A DNA stretch of 64,000 nt from Peribolospora baueri (lineage: Eukaryota; Basidiomycota; Peribolosporomycetes; Peribolosporales; Peribolosporaceae), in assembly GCA_029717555.1 (NCBI GenBank), contig JAMDHS010000100.1, forward strand, positions 1 to 64,000. The letters run 5' to 3'. Positions 10,509 to 21,987 of this stretch are shown here, in pieces (within the stretch, counting starts at the first letter, position 1; every line of letters begins with the position of its first letter). The position numbers and the translations under genes were made by a program. The notes beneath the pieces are model-generated. The model did not search any database. It worked only from the letters and a program-made list of their open reading frames with translations, and was not told the DNA's origin.

Positions 10509-11858
10509 ATGGCCTCCGATGACCATAGAAATGCCGACTTGCAGACCAAGGAGTACTGGTGAGACGACCTATGTGGCCCAGCCCAGGATGGACCATTCGT
10601 CCCTCGTTGCCTGCATCTGGAGGCCCACGACACCACTTCACTTCGCAGCGCCATGCTGACGTCCCGCCCTCGGCTCATCTTTGGTCGCATCGAAACCATC
10701 TCCTAATCGCACCCGTCCATCGCATCCTCAGGGACAAGCGCTACGCGGGAGAGGAAGAAGGCGCGACGTTTGACTGGTTCAAGAAGTACGATCAGATCAA
10801 AGACGTCTTCGCCGAGCTCATACCGGACAAGGAGAGCAGCGTCTTGATGCTCGGTTGCGGCAACTCGAGTGAGTGAGCTCTTTGAGCCTTCCTCTTTCTT
10901 GTCGTCGCCCTCGTTCGGCTGTGGGAGCGGGACCGAGACTGACGTCGGCACGGGTCGTTGGGCGCCCCTTTGAATCTTTGCCCCCCTCTCACCTTTCTTA
11001 CCCGTCCATCGCGCGAAAGCCCTGAGCGAGGACATGTACGCTGACGGATACCGGAACATCGTCAGCGAGTGCCCCGGCTCCGCTCCATCTGCCCTCCATC
11101 TCTCCGCTTTTGCCGCTGACTCCGTCTTCCTTTTCATGCTTCGTGCCACAGACGTCGACTACTCGTCGGTGGTCATCTCTCGTATGCGTTCTAGGCACCC
11201 GCAGATGGAATGGATAGAAGCGGACGTGAGGGACATGTCCATGTTCAAAAAGGGCAGCTTCGACGTCGCCATCGACAAAGGTACGTCTCCGGCCGCGGCG
11301 GACCGTCTCCTCTAGCGGAGGGATCTCCCGTTTCATCGTCATGCTGAAAGCGTCTCCGCACCGACCTGGCTGGCCGCCTGCTCTACGCAGGCACCCTGGA
11401 CGCCCTCGTAGCGACAGACGGATCGGTGTGGGATCCGCCGGCGGACGTCGTCGAAAATGCTCGGAGGGAGATCGACGAGGTGATCCGGTGAGCGGCCGAT
11501 GCGATGCGGCTCGAGTTTGATCGCCTCCTCGCCCTCGTCTTTATTGTCGTCGTCGTGACCGCCGGGGAAAAGCCCGCCTGATCCTTCTGTCCTTGCTGAC
11601 GATTCTTCTTTTATCCGTCCGCCCACTTCCAAACCCACACGGCCACCCGTCCGTCGGTACATCGGACCGACCAGCGTCCTCACCCCGACCGGCACGTTCA
11701 TCTATCTAACCTTCGGCCAGCCTCACTTCCGAAAGCCGTTCCTCGTCCGCCAAGGTCCCGAGGCCGACGGCGCCGTCGGTTGGCGCCTCGAGGAGACGCG
11801 CACGCTGGGGGATGCGTGGCATTACTATCTCTATGTCTGCCGGAAGGGGCAAAAGTGA
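10509..11858 (+). CDS. SAM-dependent methyltransferase, EEF1AKMT4/METTL13-like
   Basis: A seven-beta-strand SAM methyltransferase resembling EEF1A lysine methyltransferase 4. The joined protein reads QTKEYWDKRYAGEEE, FDWFKKYDQIK, VLMLGCGNSTLSEDMYADG (motif I, SAM binding), NIVNVDYSSVVISRM (motif post-I), IEADVRDM, FDVAIDKGTLDALV, VIRVLTPTGTFIYLTFGQPHFRKP and a final WHYYLYVCRKGQK. That order, especially DKGTLDAL and GQPHFRKP, is diagnostic of the family. Most junctions are GT-AG. The intron after NIV appears to use a GC donor (GCGAGT at 11065) and a GCCACAG acceptor ending at 11151, because only that choice keeps NIVNVDYSS in frame. TGA is at 11856-11858. The eEF1A target is inference from family. 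Confidence 0.88.
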
Positions 11859-12414
11859 TGTGACGCACGAAACTGCATGCATTCTATGCCTCCGACGACG
11901 ACGGCCAACTGGCGAGTCTAGCGAAGAAACACAAGACAGCAGACGTCAGGAAGACTGCGGGACAAGAACGTTCGGCTTCGAGGACGGCAGATGTTGCCCG
12001 TGCACGAATAGCAAACATTGTAGAATGATTGAACGCAAAGGTTCACACGAACGGGTAGATGGACAAGCTAAAAGTACATGCGAGGGAGCGAGGTAGCGAG
12101 ATAGCGAGGTAGCGGAGGAGCAAGGAGCGAGGAGCGAAGGGGCGCAAGAGGGGAAGAGCATGCATGTGCGAACGAGAGAAAAAAAAAGGAGAGCGAGCTG
12201 TCGCCACACAGGGCTCGTGAGGTAAACAAGGAGCGAGCGAGGGATACGTGTCTGCGTGCGACACAACGTGCGAGGAAAGCGCATCGGTCGCCTTCCCCCC
12301 TTCCGGCCGATCCATCTAAGACCTGTACGTGGAGTTGGACTGGGCGCCGTCATTAGTCTCGACTGAGCCCGTCTTCCATCGACTGCATCCAATCGGTGCG
12401 GACGGAGATCACGA
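11859..12414. other. Convergent intergenic region with purine-rich GCGAGGTA-type repeats
   Basis: Between the methyltransferase and the ankyrin gene lies about 0.55 kb without a supported gene. Around 12080-12145 it is made of degenerate direct repeats of GCGAG/GTAGCGAG units, probably 3' untranslated low-complexity sequence. A long minus-strand frame (11946-12455) overlaps it but has no protein-like features. Confidence 0.5.
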
Positions 12415-15357
12415 TCACCCCGACCCGCTGCGGCCCCTAATGTTCCCGGCGACAAATCTTCCAGCGACGCTCGTAGAAGAAAGCACCGTCACCGCCGAAC
12501 CTACAGACGCCGACGGAGGCGGCTGCTGGCCTGGAAGAGGTCCGAGAGAGGGGGTGGCAAAAGCCTTGGGAGGCGTTGGAGGTGGCGGCGGCTCAGCTTG
12601 GTGCTCCCATGGCGTGGGGTGCTCGTGCTGGCCCATGTTGGGTGCATCGGGTCCGCTGATTTTTCGGGTGTACGCCGTAGCAAGGGCGGGACCGGAGCGC
12701 GTTGACGAGGAAGGCGGCATGGGAGGTGGCGGCGGTGGTGGTGGCGCAGAGAGTCCGGAAAGTGTGCCGCCGCCGCCGCCGCCGATGGAGGGGGGTGAGA
12801 GGCGAGGCGAGGAATTGTGCGGATTGAGGGCGGAGCCTGCATTCACAAGCACGTACGAGCCATCTGGGGAGGTAGCGGCCTGCTGAGCTACGCCACTTCG
12901 CATTGCGGCGACTGCTGCAGAAGGCGAGGCGGCGAGGCTAGCTTGGAACTGCTCCATGGCGGTCTGATCACGCAGCCTCATCTTGCTTGCCACGCCCCTC
13001 ATCATAGGCGAGCTGAGCTCCCCGCCGCCCGGACCGCACGCGACGGCACGCTCCATGTCAAGGTGGTCCGGGCGAGTGGAGCGCAAGCTAGGACTGGAGG
13101 CGGCCGTGGACGCGCCGCCCGGTGTTCTTGGCGTTGTCGGCAGCGGAGGCAGAGGTGGTGAGCGCCCATGCCCGCCATGCAGAGGGCTACCGGCGATGCT
13201 GGTAAAGGAGGAGGACGAATGCGAGGGTGGGACAGACAGTGAGGTCGACGTGGAGGCGATCGTAGAGGTGCTGACGGCAGGCGTGAGGTTGGGAAGGTGT
13301 GGGACTTGGAACGGTGGCGGCATGCCAGGATCGCCTCTGCCGGCGCCGTCAAGACCGGCGTGACCGACTTCCCTTTCTCGCTCTCGCCTCTGAGCTTGCC
13401 GCTCGGCCAACTCGTCCAATCCGCGACTGCCGCCGGATCCGCTCCTTAACCTGTATCCGTCTGCGGTGCCGTTGCTCAGCACACTCCCTCCGCTTTCCGA
13501 TCCTTCATGTGGCAGTGGAGGCAGAGGTGGCAGAGGTGTGGTCGAACGATCTAGGCCCGCAGGCGCCGCCGCGGCGGCTCGCCGAGCGCGCCTGCGTTGG
13601 TCATACTGTGCCCGCCCAAACGCTTCGAGGGCTGCCTTGACGGAGTGAGAAAACGCAAAGTCGGCAGCGGTGAAGCCTTCGTTGTTCTTGAACTGTCGAG
13701 GGGAATGAAGCCATAGTGAGAAGGCGCAGCTCCTTGACTCATACCACGTCTTGTCGCACACTCACCGCATAGGAGCATCCGCGCTCGATGAGCAACTGGA
13801 TGGCAGTGAGATGGCCCCAAGCGCTGGCATAGTGTAGTGGTGTGTTGCCCTCCAGATCTGGCAAGTCCACGTCGGCGCCAAGATCACAGAGTAGCTGTTA
13901 AAACGCGGGTGACCGAGGGAAGGCGTCAGATATTGTCACTTCCGAGCGCCACGGACAAATGTTCAAGGGCTTACCCGGATCACCTCGTCCCCTCCCCTGT
14001 GCGCTGCGATATGCAGGGCCGTCCTGCCTTCGGCATTGGCCCAGTTGAGTAAGTCGGGGAGGTTGGGACATCGCTCGTAGTAGACCGATACGACGTCAGC
14101 TCGAAGGTGGAAGGCAGCGGTGTGGAGAACGGTGTTGAGGTCGGAATCCTGAACGGAGAACGAGGGAGACGGTATGAAAGCGATAGTTAGGACGCTTAGA
14201 AGCAAGCTAAAAAAAGCAGAGTTGATCCGGACAACTGAACTGACTCTGGTAGGCTCGCCGACTTCATGTCCCATATCGAGCAACCATTCGATCAGCTCGA
14301 GCTCGGCACCTGCCTCGACAGCCAATGTCAAGCTTGTCTTTCTCCCGGGACCGGGGTTTCTAATGTCATCAACCTTTGAAGCAAGCCGCTTAATCAAAGA
14401 GAGGTTGTACTCCCCTGCGACTGAGTAGGGCGAAGAGGGGGAAGGAGAAGCGACGGCGTAAGGTGGGACGACGTTGTGGCCGGTGACCGAAAAGCCTGCG
14501 GCTGGAGAGGAATTGGGAGTAAAATGATGCGAAGAGAGATAGTTGGAGGTGGAAGAGCGACCGCAATCGATTATGGCTCGGCGCAAGCGGGCGGACGAAT
14601 CTCGACTGAAGTGCGATAGTTCGGATGGAGTCAACCAAAAGAGACAGCGGTGAGCGCCCGCCTGCCTGTCTTGCTCGCTCCGAACAAAGGCATCGTATGG
14701 GAAGGGGCAGGGGGAGCGACATCTTCGGACTCACGAGCTCATCATCATCATCATTCCAGACGAACGGATGACTGTCCACCAGGGAGCGCGGAGATGGCGA
14801 CGAAGCCGTGCGACCGCGAAGATCAAGGCGGTGCACGTGCCGGCGGGGCGTGTTAGATGGTCGAGGGAAAAGGCGTGGGGCGTCTTCCCGGCTCACGGCT
14901 GAGCAGCCCGGCAAAGCTGACCGCCTCGCCTCTCTAGCAGCGCTGAGCGGCCGATGACGCCTCTAGGCGCTTCTAGCTGCCCGCAGTCAAGCCCTTTGTG
15001 CCCTTCCCCAGTGCACCTCGTGCTAGGAAAGTTGTGCAGTATGAGCGTGAAAGCGGGAGCCGCTCTCCTTGTCCCCTCTCACACTGTGGGATGGTATATC
15101 GAGACGAGAGAAATCAAGAGAGGCGAAAGAGAGAAAGGATGCGGACGTGTTAGGGGGATGGGTTGGACGAGGTGCGGGGAACGAAGGTTGACCGAAGGAA
15201 GGCGGGGCCGGGTGTTGGGAAGGCGGATATGAGAGGACAGGAAGCAGGTCCGCGGCGTCAGAGGAAAAGACTGCTGAGGACGGAGAGAGGGAAGGAGAGA
15301 AGGTGAGGATATGGTGGTGGTATTGGTGGTGATAGTGGCGGTGGTCGTCGTCGTCAT
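12415..15357 (-). CDS. Ankyrin-repeat protein, TORC2 subunit Avo2-like
   Basis: The well-supported part covers exons from 14771 down to TGA at 12415-12417. It reads DDDDEL, then LFWLTPSELSHF, RLASKVDDIRNPGPGRKTS, four ankyrin repeats (LEWLL-type helices, DSDLNTVLHTAAF, AEGRTALHIAAHRGGDEVIR, LEGNTPLHYASAWGHLTAIQLL) and KNNEGFTAADFAFS. This order resembles fungal Avo2, the non-essential ankyrin subunit of TOR complex 2; that assignment is moderate. A 400-residue low-complexity C-terminal tail follows, rich in Ser, Pro and Gly, with a polyproline block near 12740-12790. The 5' end is tentative: an ATG at 15355-15357 opens a Thr-rich exon (to 15083). It splices in phase to the HPFVWNDDDDEL exon through a GTGAGA donor and a GGACAG acceptor, across a rather long 311-nt intron. 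Confidence 0.7.
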
Positions 15358-15621
15358 CGCCTCTTCTCGACGACCTCCACGAGTCAGTCAGTCCGCCGGC
15401 GAACCGCCTCACGTCGCGTGTCGATCATCTGCTTTGCTGCGGCAAGTCGCCGCAGGCGCCCAGCGACTGCGGCAATAACCCCAGCCGGGTCGAGCCGAGC
15501 CGGCTCTGCTCGAACGGTCCCCCCGCGTCGCAAGACACCTTCGTCCCACCTTCGACCTCGCTCGCCCTTCTTCTTCTTCTTCCGCTTCCCTTCACCCCAT
15601 CTCCCCCTCATCAACCTAGCC

Positions 15622-16573
15622 ATGATCGTCTCTCCAGCCCTCACCCTCCTCGCCTCTCGATCCCCGCTGGCCCTCGCCGGCCGAACCACCGCCGCGCACG
15701 TCGCCCGCTTCCATACTGGTGAGCCGAGCCGCCCGTTCACTCCGTGTCTTCGGCGAGGGACGGATGGACGGATGGGTGGATGGATGGATGGATGGATGGA
15801 TGATGGATGGAGACGAGACGGAGCTCTTCGAATTGTGCTGTGACCGGCTAATTTGCTGTTCTTTTGCATTGCTTCGTATTCTCTTCTCTTTCTTCCCGTT
15901 GTACGCCCACACCTGCTCGATCGCCCATGCTCCCTTTCCCCTCCCGCCTTGGATAGCCGCGCCTGTCCGCTCCGCACAGCCTGGCCCTTCCCAAAGCTAC
16001 ATCAAGGGCACTGTCAACGACCCTACTACCTTCCCCCCGCCCTCCAAATCCCACGGCTCCTACCACTGGACGGCCGAGCGCGCAATCTCCGCGGCGCTCA
16101 TCCCCCTCATCGCGGCCACCGCGGTCTCCTCTCCCAACCCGATCCTTGACGGCGTCCTCGGCGCCTCGCTCATCATGCACTCCCACATTGGCTTTGATGC
16201 TTGTCTCGTCGACTATGTCCACGCCCGCAAGTTCCCCATTGCCGGCCCCGCCGCCAAGATTGGACTCTACGCCGCCACGTTGGGCGCTTTGGTCGGCGTG
16301 TACGAGTTCAACACGAACGATATCGGTGAGTCGGCGCGCCAGGTGGAGGGAGGAGGGAGATAGAGTGGGCCGGAAAGAGAATCGGATGGGAGAGAGATTC
16401 GGCCGAGGTAGAGACGGACGGAGGGAGGATCCGTTGGCTTCTCTTCTCGTCCGTCTTCTACCTCTTTTCTCGCTTTAGTCGTCTTCCGTCTTCCTTCACG
16501 CCCTCATCGTCTTCGTCTTGTTTGGTACCCCTCAGGCCTCACGGAGCTCGTCAAGAAGGCGTGGACCGCCTGA
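15622..16573 (+). CDS. SDH4: Succinate dehydrogenase membrane anchor subunit (CybS)
   Basis: The small cytochrome b-type anchor of mitochondrial complex II binds ubiquinone with SDH3 in the inner membrane. The N terminus (MIVSPALTLLASRSPLALAG, then RTTAAHVARFHT) is Arg/Ser/Ala-rich without acids, fitting a mitochondrial targeting peptide. The body has GSYHWTAERAISAALIPLI, an IMHSHIGFDACLVDYVHAR segment with the conserved His and the Asp-Tyr pair used for haem/quinone contact, then a third hydrophobic helix (IGLYAATLGALVGVY). The last exon supplies GLTELVKKAWTA, a typical CybS end. Intron 1 (from about 15721) contains a GGAT microsatellite. TGA is at 16571-16573. Confidence 0.93.
15761..15810 (+). 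repeat. GGAT tetranucleotide microsatellite in SDH4 intron 1
   Basis: Imperfect tandem GGAT/GATG units fill about 50 bp inside the first SDH4 intron. A shorter similar tract lies at about 51010-51032 in the SR-protein/Zn2Cys6 intergenic region. Confidence 0.85.
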
Positions 16574-17160
16574 TCGCTCCATCCCACTCCCTTCGTCCAT
16601 CGCATTCGTGTCTCCCGATTCCTCTCCGTGTACTTCAACTCAGGCCAGTGGGACGGGAATCGGCAGGGGTAACGATATAACCTAAGTCTCGTTCGAGCTA
16701 TGACCGCATAGATAGACGTTCCGCCTGGACCGCCTCGATAGGATTGACGTATGAAGTCAAAGGCGGTCCCGGCTTTAGCCGTTTCCCGTGTCGCCCGCTC
16801 CCTTTGGCGTGACTCGTAGGCGGGGCCGACGATGGAAAGCGAGGTCTTTGATTGAGCTAGGCGTTCCTGACCGGACATCACTCCGACGACAATCTAACGT
16901 GGTCTGAGAACGAGTCCTCGTCGACCAGGGCTTGATTGAATAAAGAATGCTTAAAGTACCCATTAGAGATGCCGTAGCCGGCTGCACAAGATAGGATGGA
17001 AAGTCTATGAGAAAGAGAAAGAAAATGTCGTGGAACGTCCTGCCTGCTCCATGAGAAAAAGAAATCCCAAACATCCTCATACATCCATCCCTTCGCGCCT
17101 ATACCCAAGAGCAAAATTCGCTCGACTCCCCATGTCCCCTACTCGCCACTGCCAAACTAT
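16574..17160. other. Intergenic stretch, nothing recognised
   Basis: Convergent 3' flanks of SDH4 and the mitochondrial carrier gene. No reading frame, RNA fold or repeat that I can support. Confidence 0.55.
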
Positions 17161-18954
17161 CTATGGCACGTTCTCGCTCGCCACCAACGCGCCCGCGCTT
17201 CCCGTCGCCTCCTTCTCAACTACGCCTTCCCCACTCATCAGCCTCCTAGCTCTCTTCTCGGCCCGCGTCCGGAAGAACCAGCTGAGGTTCTCGTATACGA
17301 CAAACGTGACGCACGTGCCGGGGAGGATGCGAATCGCGTTGGCGGCGAGGCCCTTGTAAAAAGCCGACAGGCCTTCTTGGGCATAGGTCAGTCGGATGCA
17401 AACCGGGATGGAGGTGTAGATGTGAGAGGTGGCGTGGTTCTGGACGGACGGGGCGCAAGAAGTAGGGCACGTGGGTAAGCCCGCGATACGAAGACGCCAA
17501 CTGAAGGAGAACGCGGACGTACTTGTATTCGAGATCGGATGACCTGGTAAGGGTAAGTAAGAAAGATGGCAGCGATCTTGGCCGCTCCGCTCATGATCAC
17601 GTATTCTGCATTCGGCTGACGACCAAAGAAAGTGGATGCGGTAGAGATGGTTCCGTCAGTCAGACCTTGAACCTTTTCTGACAACTTCTTCAAGGTAACG
17701 CCCCTCGACGGCCAATGACATCTGTTCAAACTCACCAACTTGATCTGCCCGCCCGAAATCGTCGGCTGCCCTGCCCACCCGCCGCCGCCTCGACGCTCTA
17801 ATCGCCTCCTGGCCACGGTGTTCCTCCACTTCTTAAGCTCCTCGTAGCACATGAATTGAATCGCTCCGTTGCTCACTCCTACAAGAGCGAGCACCGTGCC
17901 TTTATAAAGTCCTCGGATGCCCTCTGTCCGCCAGATTTGAGTGAGACCGTCTGTGAAGAGAAAGAGGGGCAAGAGGACAGGGATACGCGTGGATGGGAAA
18001 AGTGAGTTCACCCTTTCAAACCATATACACGGCACGTCACAAAAAAAGTATCGTCGAGGCGTCCACCAAACTCACGCCAAAGACCACGATAAGCGACATC
18101 CTGCCTTCCGGTAGTGAACATGCGCGTCTTCACGACCCAGATCGGGTTCGTCATGATGGCGGTGATGGCCCCGGACTCTGCCGAGGCAAGTAAGTGCTGT
18201 CCCGCGCTGAGCTCCGCCATTGATCCGTCACCGCCGTTGCGCTCGGCCATATGCTTTTTGAGCGTCACGTACCTGTTGAAGGGAGTTGAGTCAAATAAAG
18301 GCGAAAAAGTCCAACATGGATGAGCGACCTGAGAGCCGCTAGTCTCATCTGAGGAATAAGCGGGAGAGCAGCTTGAAGCCGTTCATCACGACTTCCACAT
18401 CGGCATCGTCCTCCCTGTTTCCGGACTGACTCACTGGCGCGTGCACTCACCATAAAAAGTACAAACCCCAGCTAGCGCTATTGCCGACTACATTGGCACT
18501 CAATCCCCTATAGAGGCCCAACCAGCCGTCGCGCCTTACAATGTCCTTCAAGCTCAAATAGATCTGTCCGCCGACGCCACCTATTCGGCTGCCCACTGAA
18601 GGGGGTCCGGTCGTCACCGACGCCGCCGCTGGGTTCGCGGGCGCGAAGGCGGGTGGAAAGACGGGGGAGGTGGCCACTTGGAAGCGAGTCTTGACGAGGT
18701 CCAAGGGATTCATGCACACCGTCGCCACAGCTCCCGCGCCTATTCCCGCTGCTGCGTGGTCCTGAGAGGCACATGACAAAGTCGGGCGAGAAGGAAATCG
18801 AGGCGGCCACGATCCGGTGGCGACGTCAGCCTAAGCTAGCAGTTTTCCATGCCCCGGCCCTCCGTCGAGCCTTAGCACGCGCGCCACTTACAAAGGCAGG
18901 GTTCCCAAAAAAGGAGAGCCTCTCAGCCGTCCGTTCTCGGCCTTGAGAGGACAT
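17161..18954 (-). CDS. FLX1: Mitochondrial carrier, folate/FAD transporter type
   Basis: A six-helix mitochondrial carrier with three repeat modules. The signature P-x-D/E-x-x-K/R motifs appear as PLDLVKTRFQ, PIWVVKTRM and PYQVIRSRIQ, each followed by the GLYRG, GLYKG and AFYKG closing motif. The segment VGVSNGAIQFMCYEELKKW is characteristic of the SLC25A32/Flx1 branch, which moves FAD or folates across the inner membrane. Exon 1 encodes MSSQGRERTAERLSFFGNPAF and joins DHAAAGIGAGAVATVCMNP. A Pro/Ala/Thr-rich insert follows the first signature motif. The conserved C-terminal TFVVYENLSWF is followed by a charged tail to TAG at 17161-17163. The folate versus FAD choice is not visible in the sequence. 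Confidence 0.9.
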
Positions 18955-19349
18955 CGCATCGGGGCGAGGGCGAGGAGGAGGAGATGACGAGGGGATTCCT
19001 TTGGTGTTAGTGTCGAGCCGATTATCTGATGCCGAGCAATTCCGTCGTTTGTTTTCTTCGCGAGTGATCGGGAGCCTGCTGCGGCATCTCGACCATGGTG
19101 GGCCCGTGCGCTGACGTAGAATCAAATCAAATCAAATCTGGCATAGATGGCGACTACGACGAGCGATGTACGTCATCATAACTTGTAAAGGTCCCCTTGG
19201 GCTAGCGCACTCCCTCTTCGCATCCCCATGGAGCAAACGCACTGGCCATTCGGCTTGCGGCGACGCTCCATGCCATCCTAGGTTGTCCGGCTCACACGTG
19301 AACGCTCCACCTTTGCATGGCTGCCTTCGTCGGACGCTATGAAGTGTTA
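18955..19349. other. Promoter-side intergenic region of the carrier gene
   Basis: Upstream of the carrier start. A short ATCAA(ATC) tandem (about 19119-19138) is the only structure noticed. Confidence 0.45.
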
Positions 19350-20325
19350 GTGCAGGTGATGCCAGCGCAAAACACGCTCTACGCTCTCCTAAACCTCTCA
19401 CCAGGGGCCATGTCCGCTGGAGCGTCGGCCGGTTCGTCTCCAGCCAGGAGCACCCCGATCTGTTATCCTGCGTCGACGATCTCGTGCGCGCCAGCGTCCT
19501 TCCCAATCTGACCTCGCTCATGGTGATTTTGGAAGGGTCGGATCAGTCTTGGGTTACGGACGAGGACGTGCCCATTATACCGCCTACACTTCTTCGGGCT
19601 GTGGCTGGAAAATTCCGCAGGCTGAAGAAGCTCATAATCAGAGGGGTAGTTGAGACGGCAAGATTTGGATAGCCAAGTCTGCCTTTTTTTGAACTCAAGG
19701 TCAATGAGTTATGCCTGCGAGCAAGTCTTCCTTTCACATCGCCTACTTCAGCCACGTCGGCGGGCGTACTCATTCTTTAGCAGATTTCTTGGCGTCTCAT
19801 CGTTTTTCGTTTCGTCGCGTCCCATGTTCCTTTGGGCTATAGCATTTCGTGAAGATCCGGCCTTGCCCGATCCTGGCCCTCTTTGCGACAACCTAGCCTC
19901 GTCGTGTCCAAGCCTTTGGGAGCTCAAGACTTGATTTCAGGGTCATGAAAAAAACTCGATTGTTTTGCCAAGTGGCAGCCTCTTTCCCCGGAGATTCCCT
20001 CGCCTGGAGCACTATGGCTTCCACGTCCCTGATCCAGACGTGCGATACGAATTTGGGAGGGACTCGCTCCAGCTGGTCGAGCTGGGTGACCACACCGAAG
20101 AGCCATTCTGGAAATGGCCGATTTTTGATCTCATCTTGCCATTCCAAGTCGTTGTGGAGGTTTTGGAGGATTGGTAGGACGTCATCCTGCGCATACCGGA
20201 GAGCCTGGCCGATGATGACGAATGCGACGACGGCTTGAAGAGGATCGCTAAGATCGAGGGTGTTGCCGCCTCGATGATCATGTCGAAGGAAGTTGAACCG
20301 TAGGGGAACGGCAGCCGAACGGATC
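19350..20325 (+). pseudogene. Decayed LRR/F-box-like gene
   Basis: Reading pieces on the plus strand look like leucine-rich-repeat or F-box-associated protein. They are LPNLTSLMVILEG and FRRLKKLIIRG (19495-19650), VNELCLRASLPFTSP (about 19700), LCDNLASSCPSLWELK (to 19934) and FPRRFPRLEHYGF (about 19990), then LILPFQVVVEVLEDW. Pieces lie in different frames. A few gaps could be introns, but in-frame stops and frame changes remain, and no convincing start or end is seen. A 50-bp block at its 3' side is duplicated downstream. The likeliest reading is a relic of a fast-evolving fungal LRR/F-box family; an unrecognised intron-rich live gene cannot be excluded. Confidence 0.4.
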
Positions 20326-20453
20326 TGATGGATAAACGACTTTTTTGAGAGAAGACAAAAATGCGCATCTTCTTACGAGCAGGTGGTCTGGCCGGACTGT
20401 TCTTACCGGAGAGCCTGGCCGATAATGACGAATGCGACGACGGCTTGAAGAGG
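20194..20453. repeat. Direct repeat, 50 bp, two copies
   Basis: 20194-20243 and 20404-20453 are the same 50 bases with one visible difference (gatgatg versus gataatg). Both can read PESLADxDECDDGLKR. The 160 bp between them contains unrelated sequence, so this is a segmental duplication rather than a tandem array. Confidence 0.9.
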
Positions 20454-20866
20454 CGATTCTTTCAGTCTCCTCCGTCACTTCTTTATCTTTGCCTTTCTCC
20501 CCTAGTCTCCGTTATTCCCTGCCCTTTTCCTGTCTTCTCTATCCTTTTCTTCCAGAATTTAGAACTGTCTGCTTCCCGACTTTACTAGACGCTAGTGATT
20601 TAAACGGCTGTCATTAGTATTGGTGCCTCGATTGCGTGCGCAGCCTATAAATAAGCTCGGAGATCCCAAATTGCGCGTGGTCAAGCGCTCCAGACGAGCA
20701 CGTTCGAGCCGCGGCGCCTGACCTATGCGAATCGCCGTGTAAATCTGTGCGTCTGATGTGCCAGCAGCGCAGAAAACACTTTCAAGCATCTATCATATCA
20801 GAAATACGGCTACGGCCTCTGCGGCGTTGCGCCGGTCATTGATTGTGCTGCCAGGGCGATGCACTG

Positions 20867-21627
20867 CTACAGCTCGGCCAACCTGACCCCGTTCTGGTCA
20901 ATGATCCGGACCTTCCACCTGCCGGTGTCAACGAGGAGCCTCTTGCGGACCTCGTCAATGCACCTCCTCATCAGTTCCATTCCTTCCTCCTCGCTCATGT
21001 CCGGTCGATGATACCGGTCCATCGTGCTGAGTGCAAAGTAAGCGCCGTAGCCGTGTGCGGCGTAAGGCACCGTGGCCATAGTACCGAGGTAATCGACCCA
21101 GTAGACGGAGGGTGTGGAGGAAGGACCGTCAAAGCCGGCGAGAAGAAGGTTGACAGCGTAGGGCTTGCGAGAGCGGATGGATTCGGCGAGCTGGTTTCGT
21201 ATCCACGACGCCGCCGCTCGAGGACGGAGCTCGATGTGGTTCCTAAAGAGTAGAGAGTATGTGGGGTCGCAAGGGATACAGAGAAGAACGAGGTGTGATG
21301 AGCATTGCCGTCGCCATCGCAGTTGAGGGGAAGGCGCTCACCGAGTCTCATACAGACGAAGGTTCCGCTCAACATATTCAGCAAACTGCACGGTGTCGCC
21401 TGTGAGTGCCAAAGGTCGTAGGCGTCAGCGAGATGACACCTGACTGCCACATTCGCCCGTCGTCCACCTCACTCACCGGGCTCTCCGCTGTACGCCATGA
21501 CGAGGTGCTTAGAGATTTCCTTCATCTTGTCCTCGTCGTGCTTCATCTTGACGATGCTGCGCGCGGCGATCGAGTCGGAGGCCACGATGGAAAAGCCCTT
21601 TCCGGTGAGAGCGAATGAGCACTCCAT
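20867..21627 (-). CDS. PRE1: 20S proteasome subunit beta-4 (C11 type)
   Basis: A non-catalytic beta subunit of the 20S proteasome core. Exons give MECSFALTGKGFSIVASDS, KHLVMAYSGEPG, DTVQFAEYVERNLRLYETR, NHIELRPRAAASWIRNQLAE, SIRSRKPYAVNLLLAGFD, VDYLGTMATVPYAAHGYG and YHRPDMSEEEGMELMRRC, all in Pre1/PSMB2 order. No N-terminal Thr nucleophile follows a propeptide, as expected for beta-4. ATG is at 21625-21627 and TAG at 20867-20869. It shares a roughly 360-bp divergent promoter with the biotin ligase. I saw no PACE (GGTGGCAAA) element there. Confidence 0.95.
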
Positions 21628-21910
21628 GATGGAAGGAGCGGAGAAGAGGACGAGAGGGAGAGAGAAGCAGAGATGGAATCCGGATGTGGGTTGGAGTTGG
21701 GCGAAGGTGTCGATCGTCAGGTGTCAGTGTCAGTGATCGGTCGACGCGCGTCGTCGTCCGCTCGAGTGAGTGGGTGAGTGACTGCGGCAAGCTGCTCCGA
21801 ACCGTTCCAACTGCGCTCACGCTCAGCTCGGCGTACAAACCGGGTTCATCACCGCGTCCGATGGCGGCGACGTTCCTTCTCGTAACCAACATCGTCGTCG
21901 CCGCTCGCTG

Positions 21911-21930
21911 TGACTGACTGACTGACTGAC
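21911..21930 (+). repeat. TGAC x5 tandem repeat in the BPL1 leader
   Basis: Five perfect TGAC units lie about 60 bp upstream of the biotin-ligase start, in the divergent promoter/leader region shared with PRE1. Confidence 0.85.
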
Positions 21931-21987
21931 GGACGACGGCCGGAGCTCGACGCCCTCGCGACTCGCAATTCCTTTTTTTCTTGCCAC

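Noticed and set aside
11946-12455. 169-codon minus-strand open frame
   Set aside because: Low-complexity composition, no domain, and it overlaps the 3' end of the Avo2-like gene in another frame. Treated as chance in GC-rich DNA.
15760-15812. GGAT repeats as a CRISPR or satellite array
   Set aside because: Units are 4 bp with no spacers and the tract is only 50 bp, so it is a simple microsatellite in an intron.
15384-15977. 197-codon Arg-rich minus-strand frame opposite SDH4
   Set aside because: It contains the translated GGAT microsatellite (HPSIHPS repeats) and no domain. It is a shadow of the SDH4 leader and intron.
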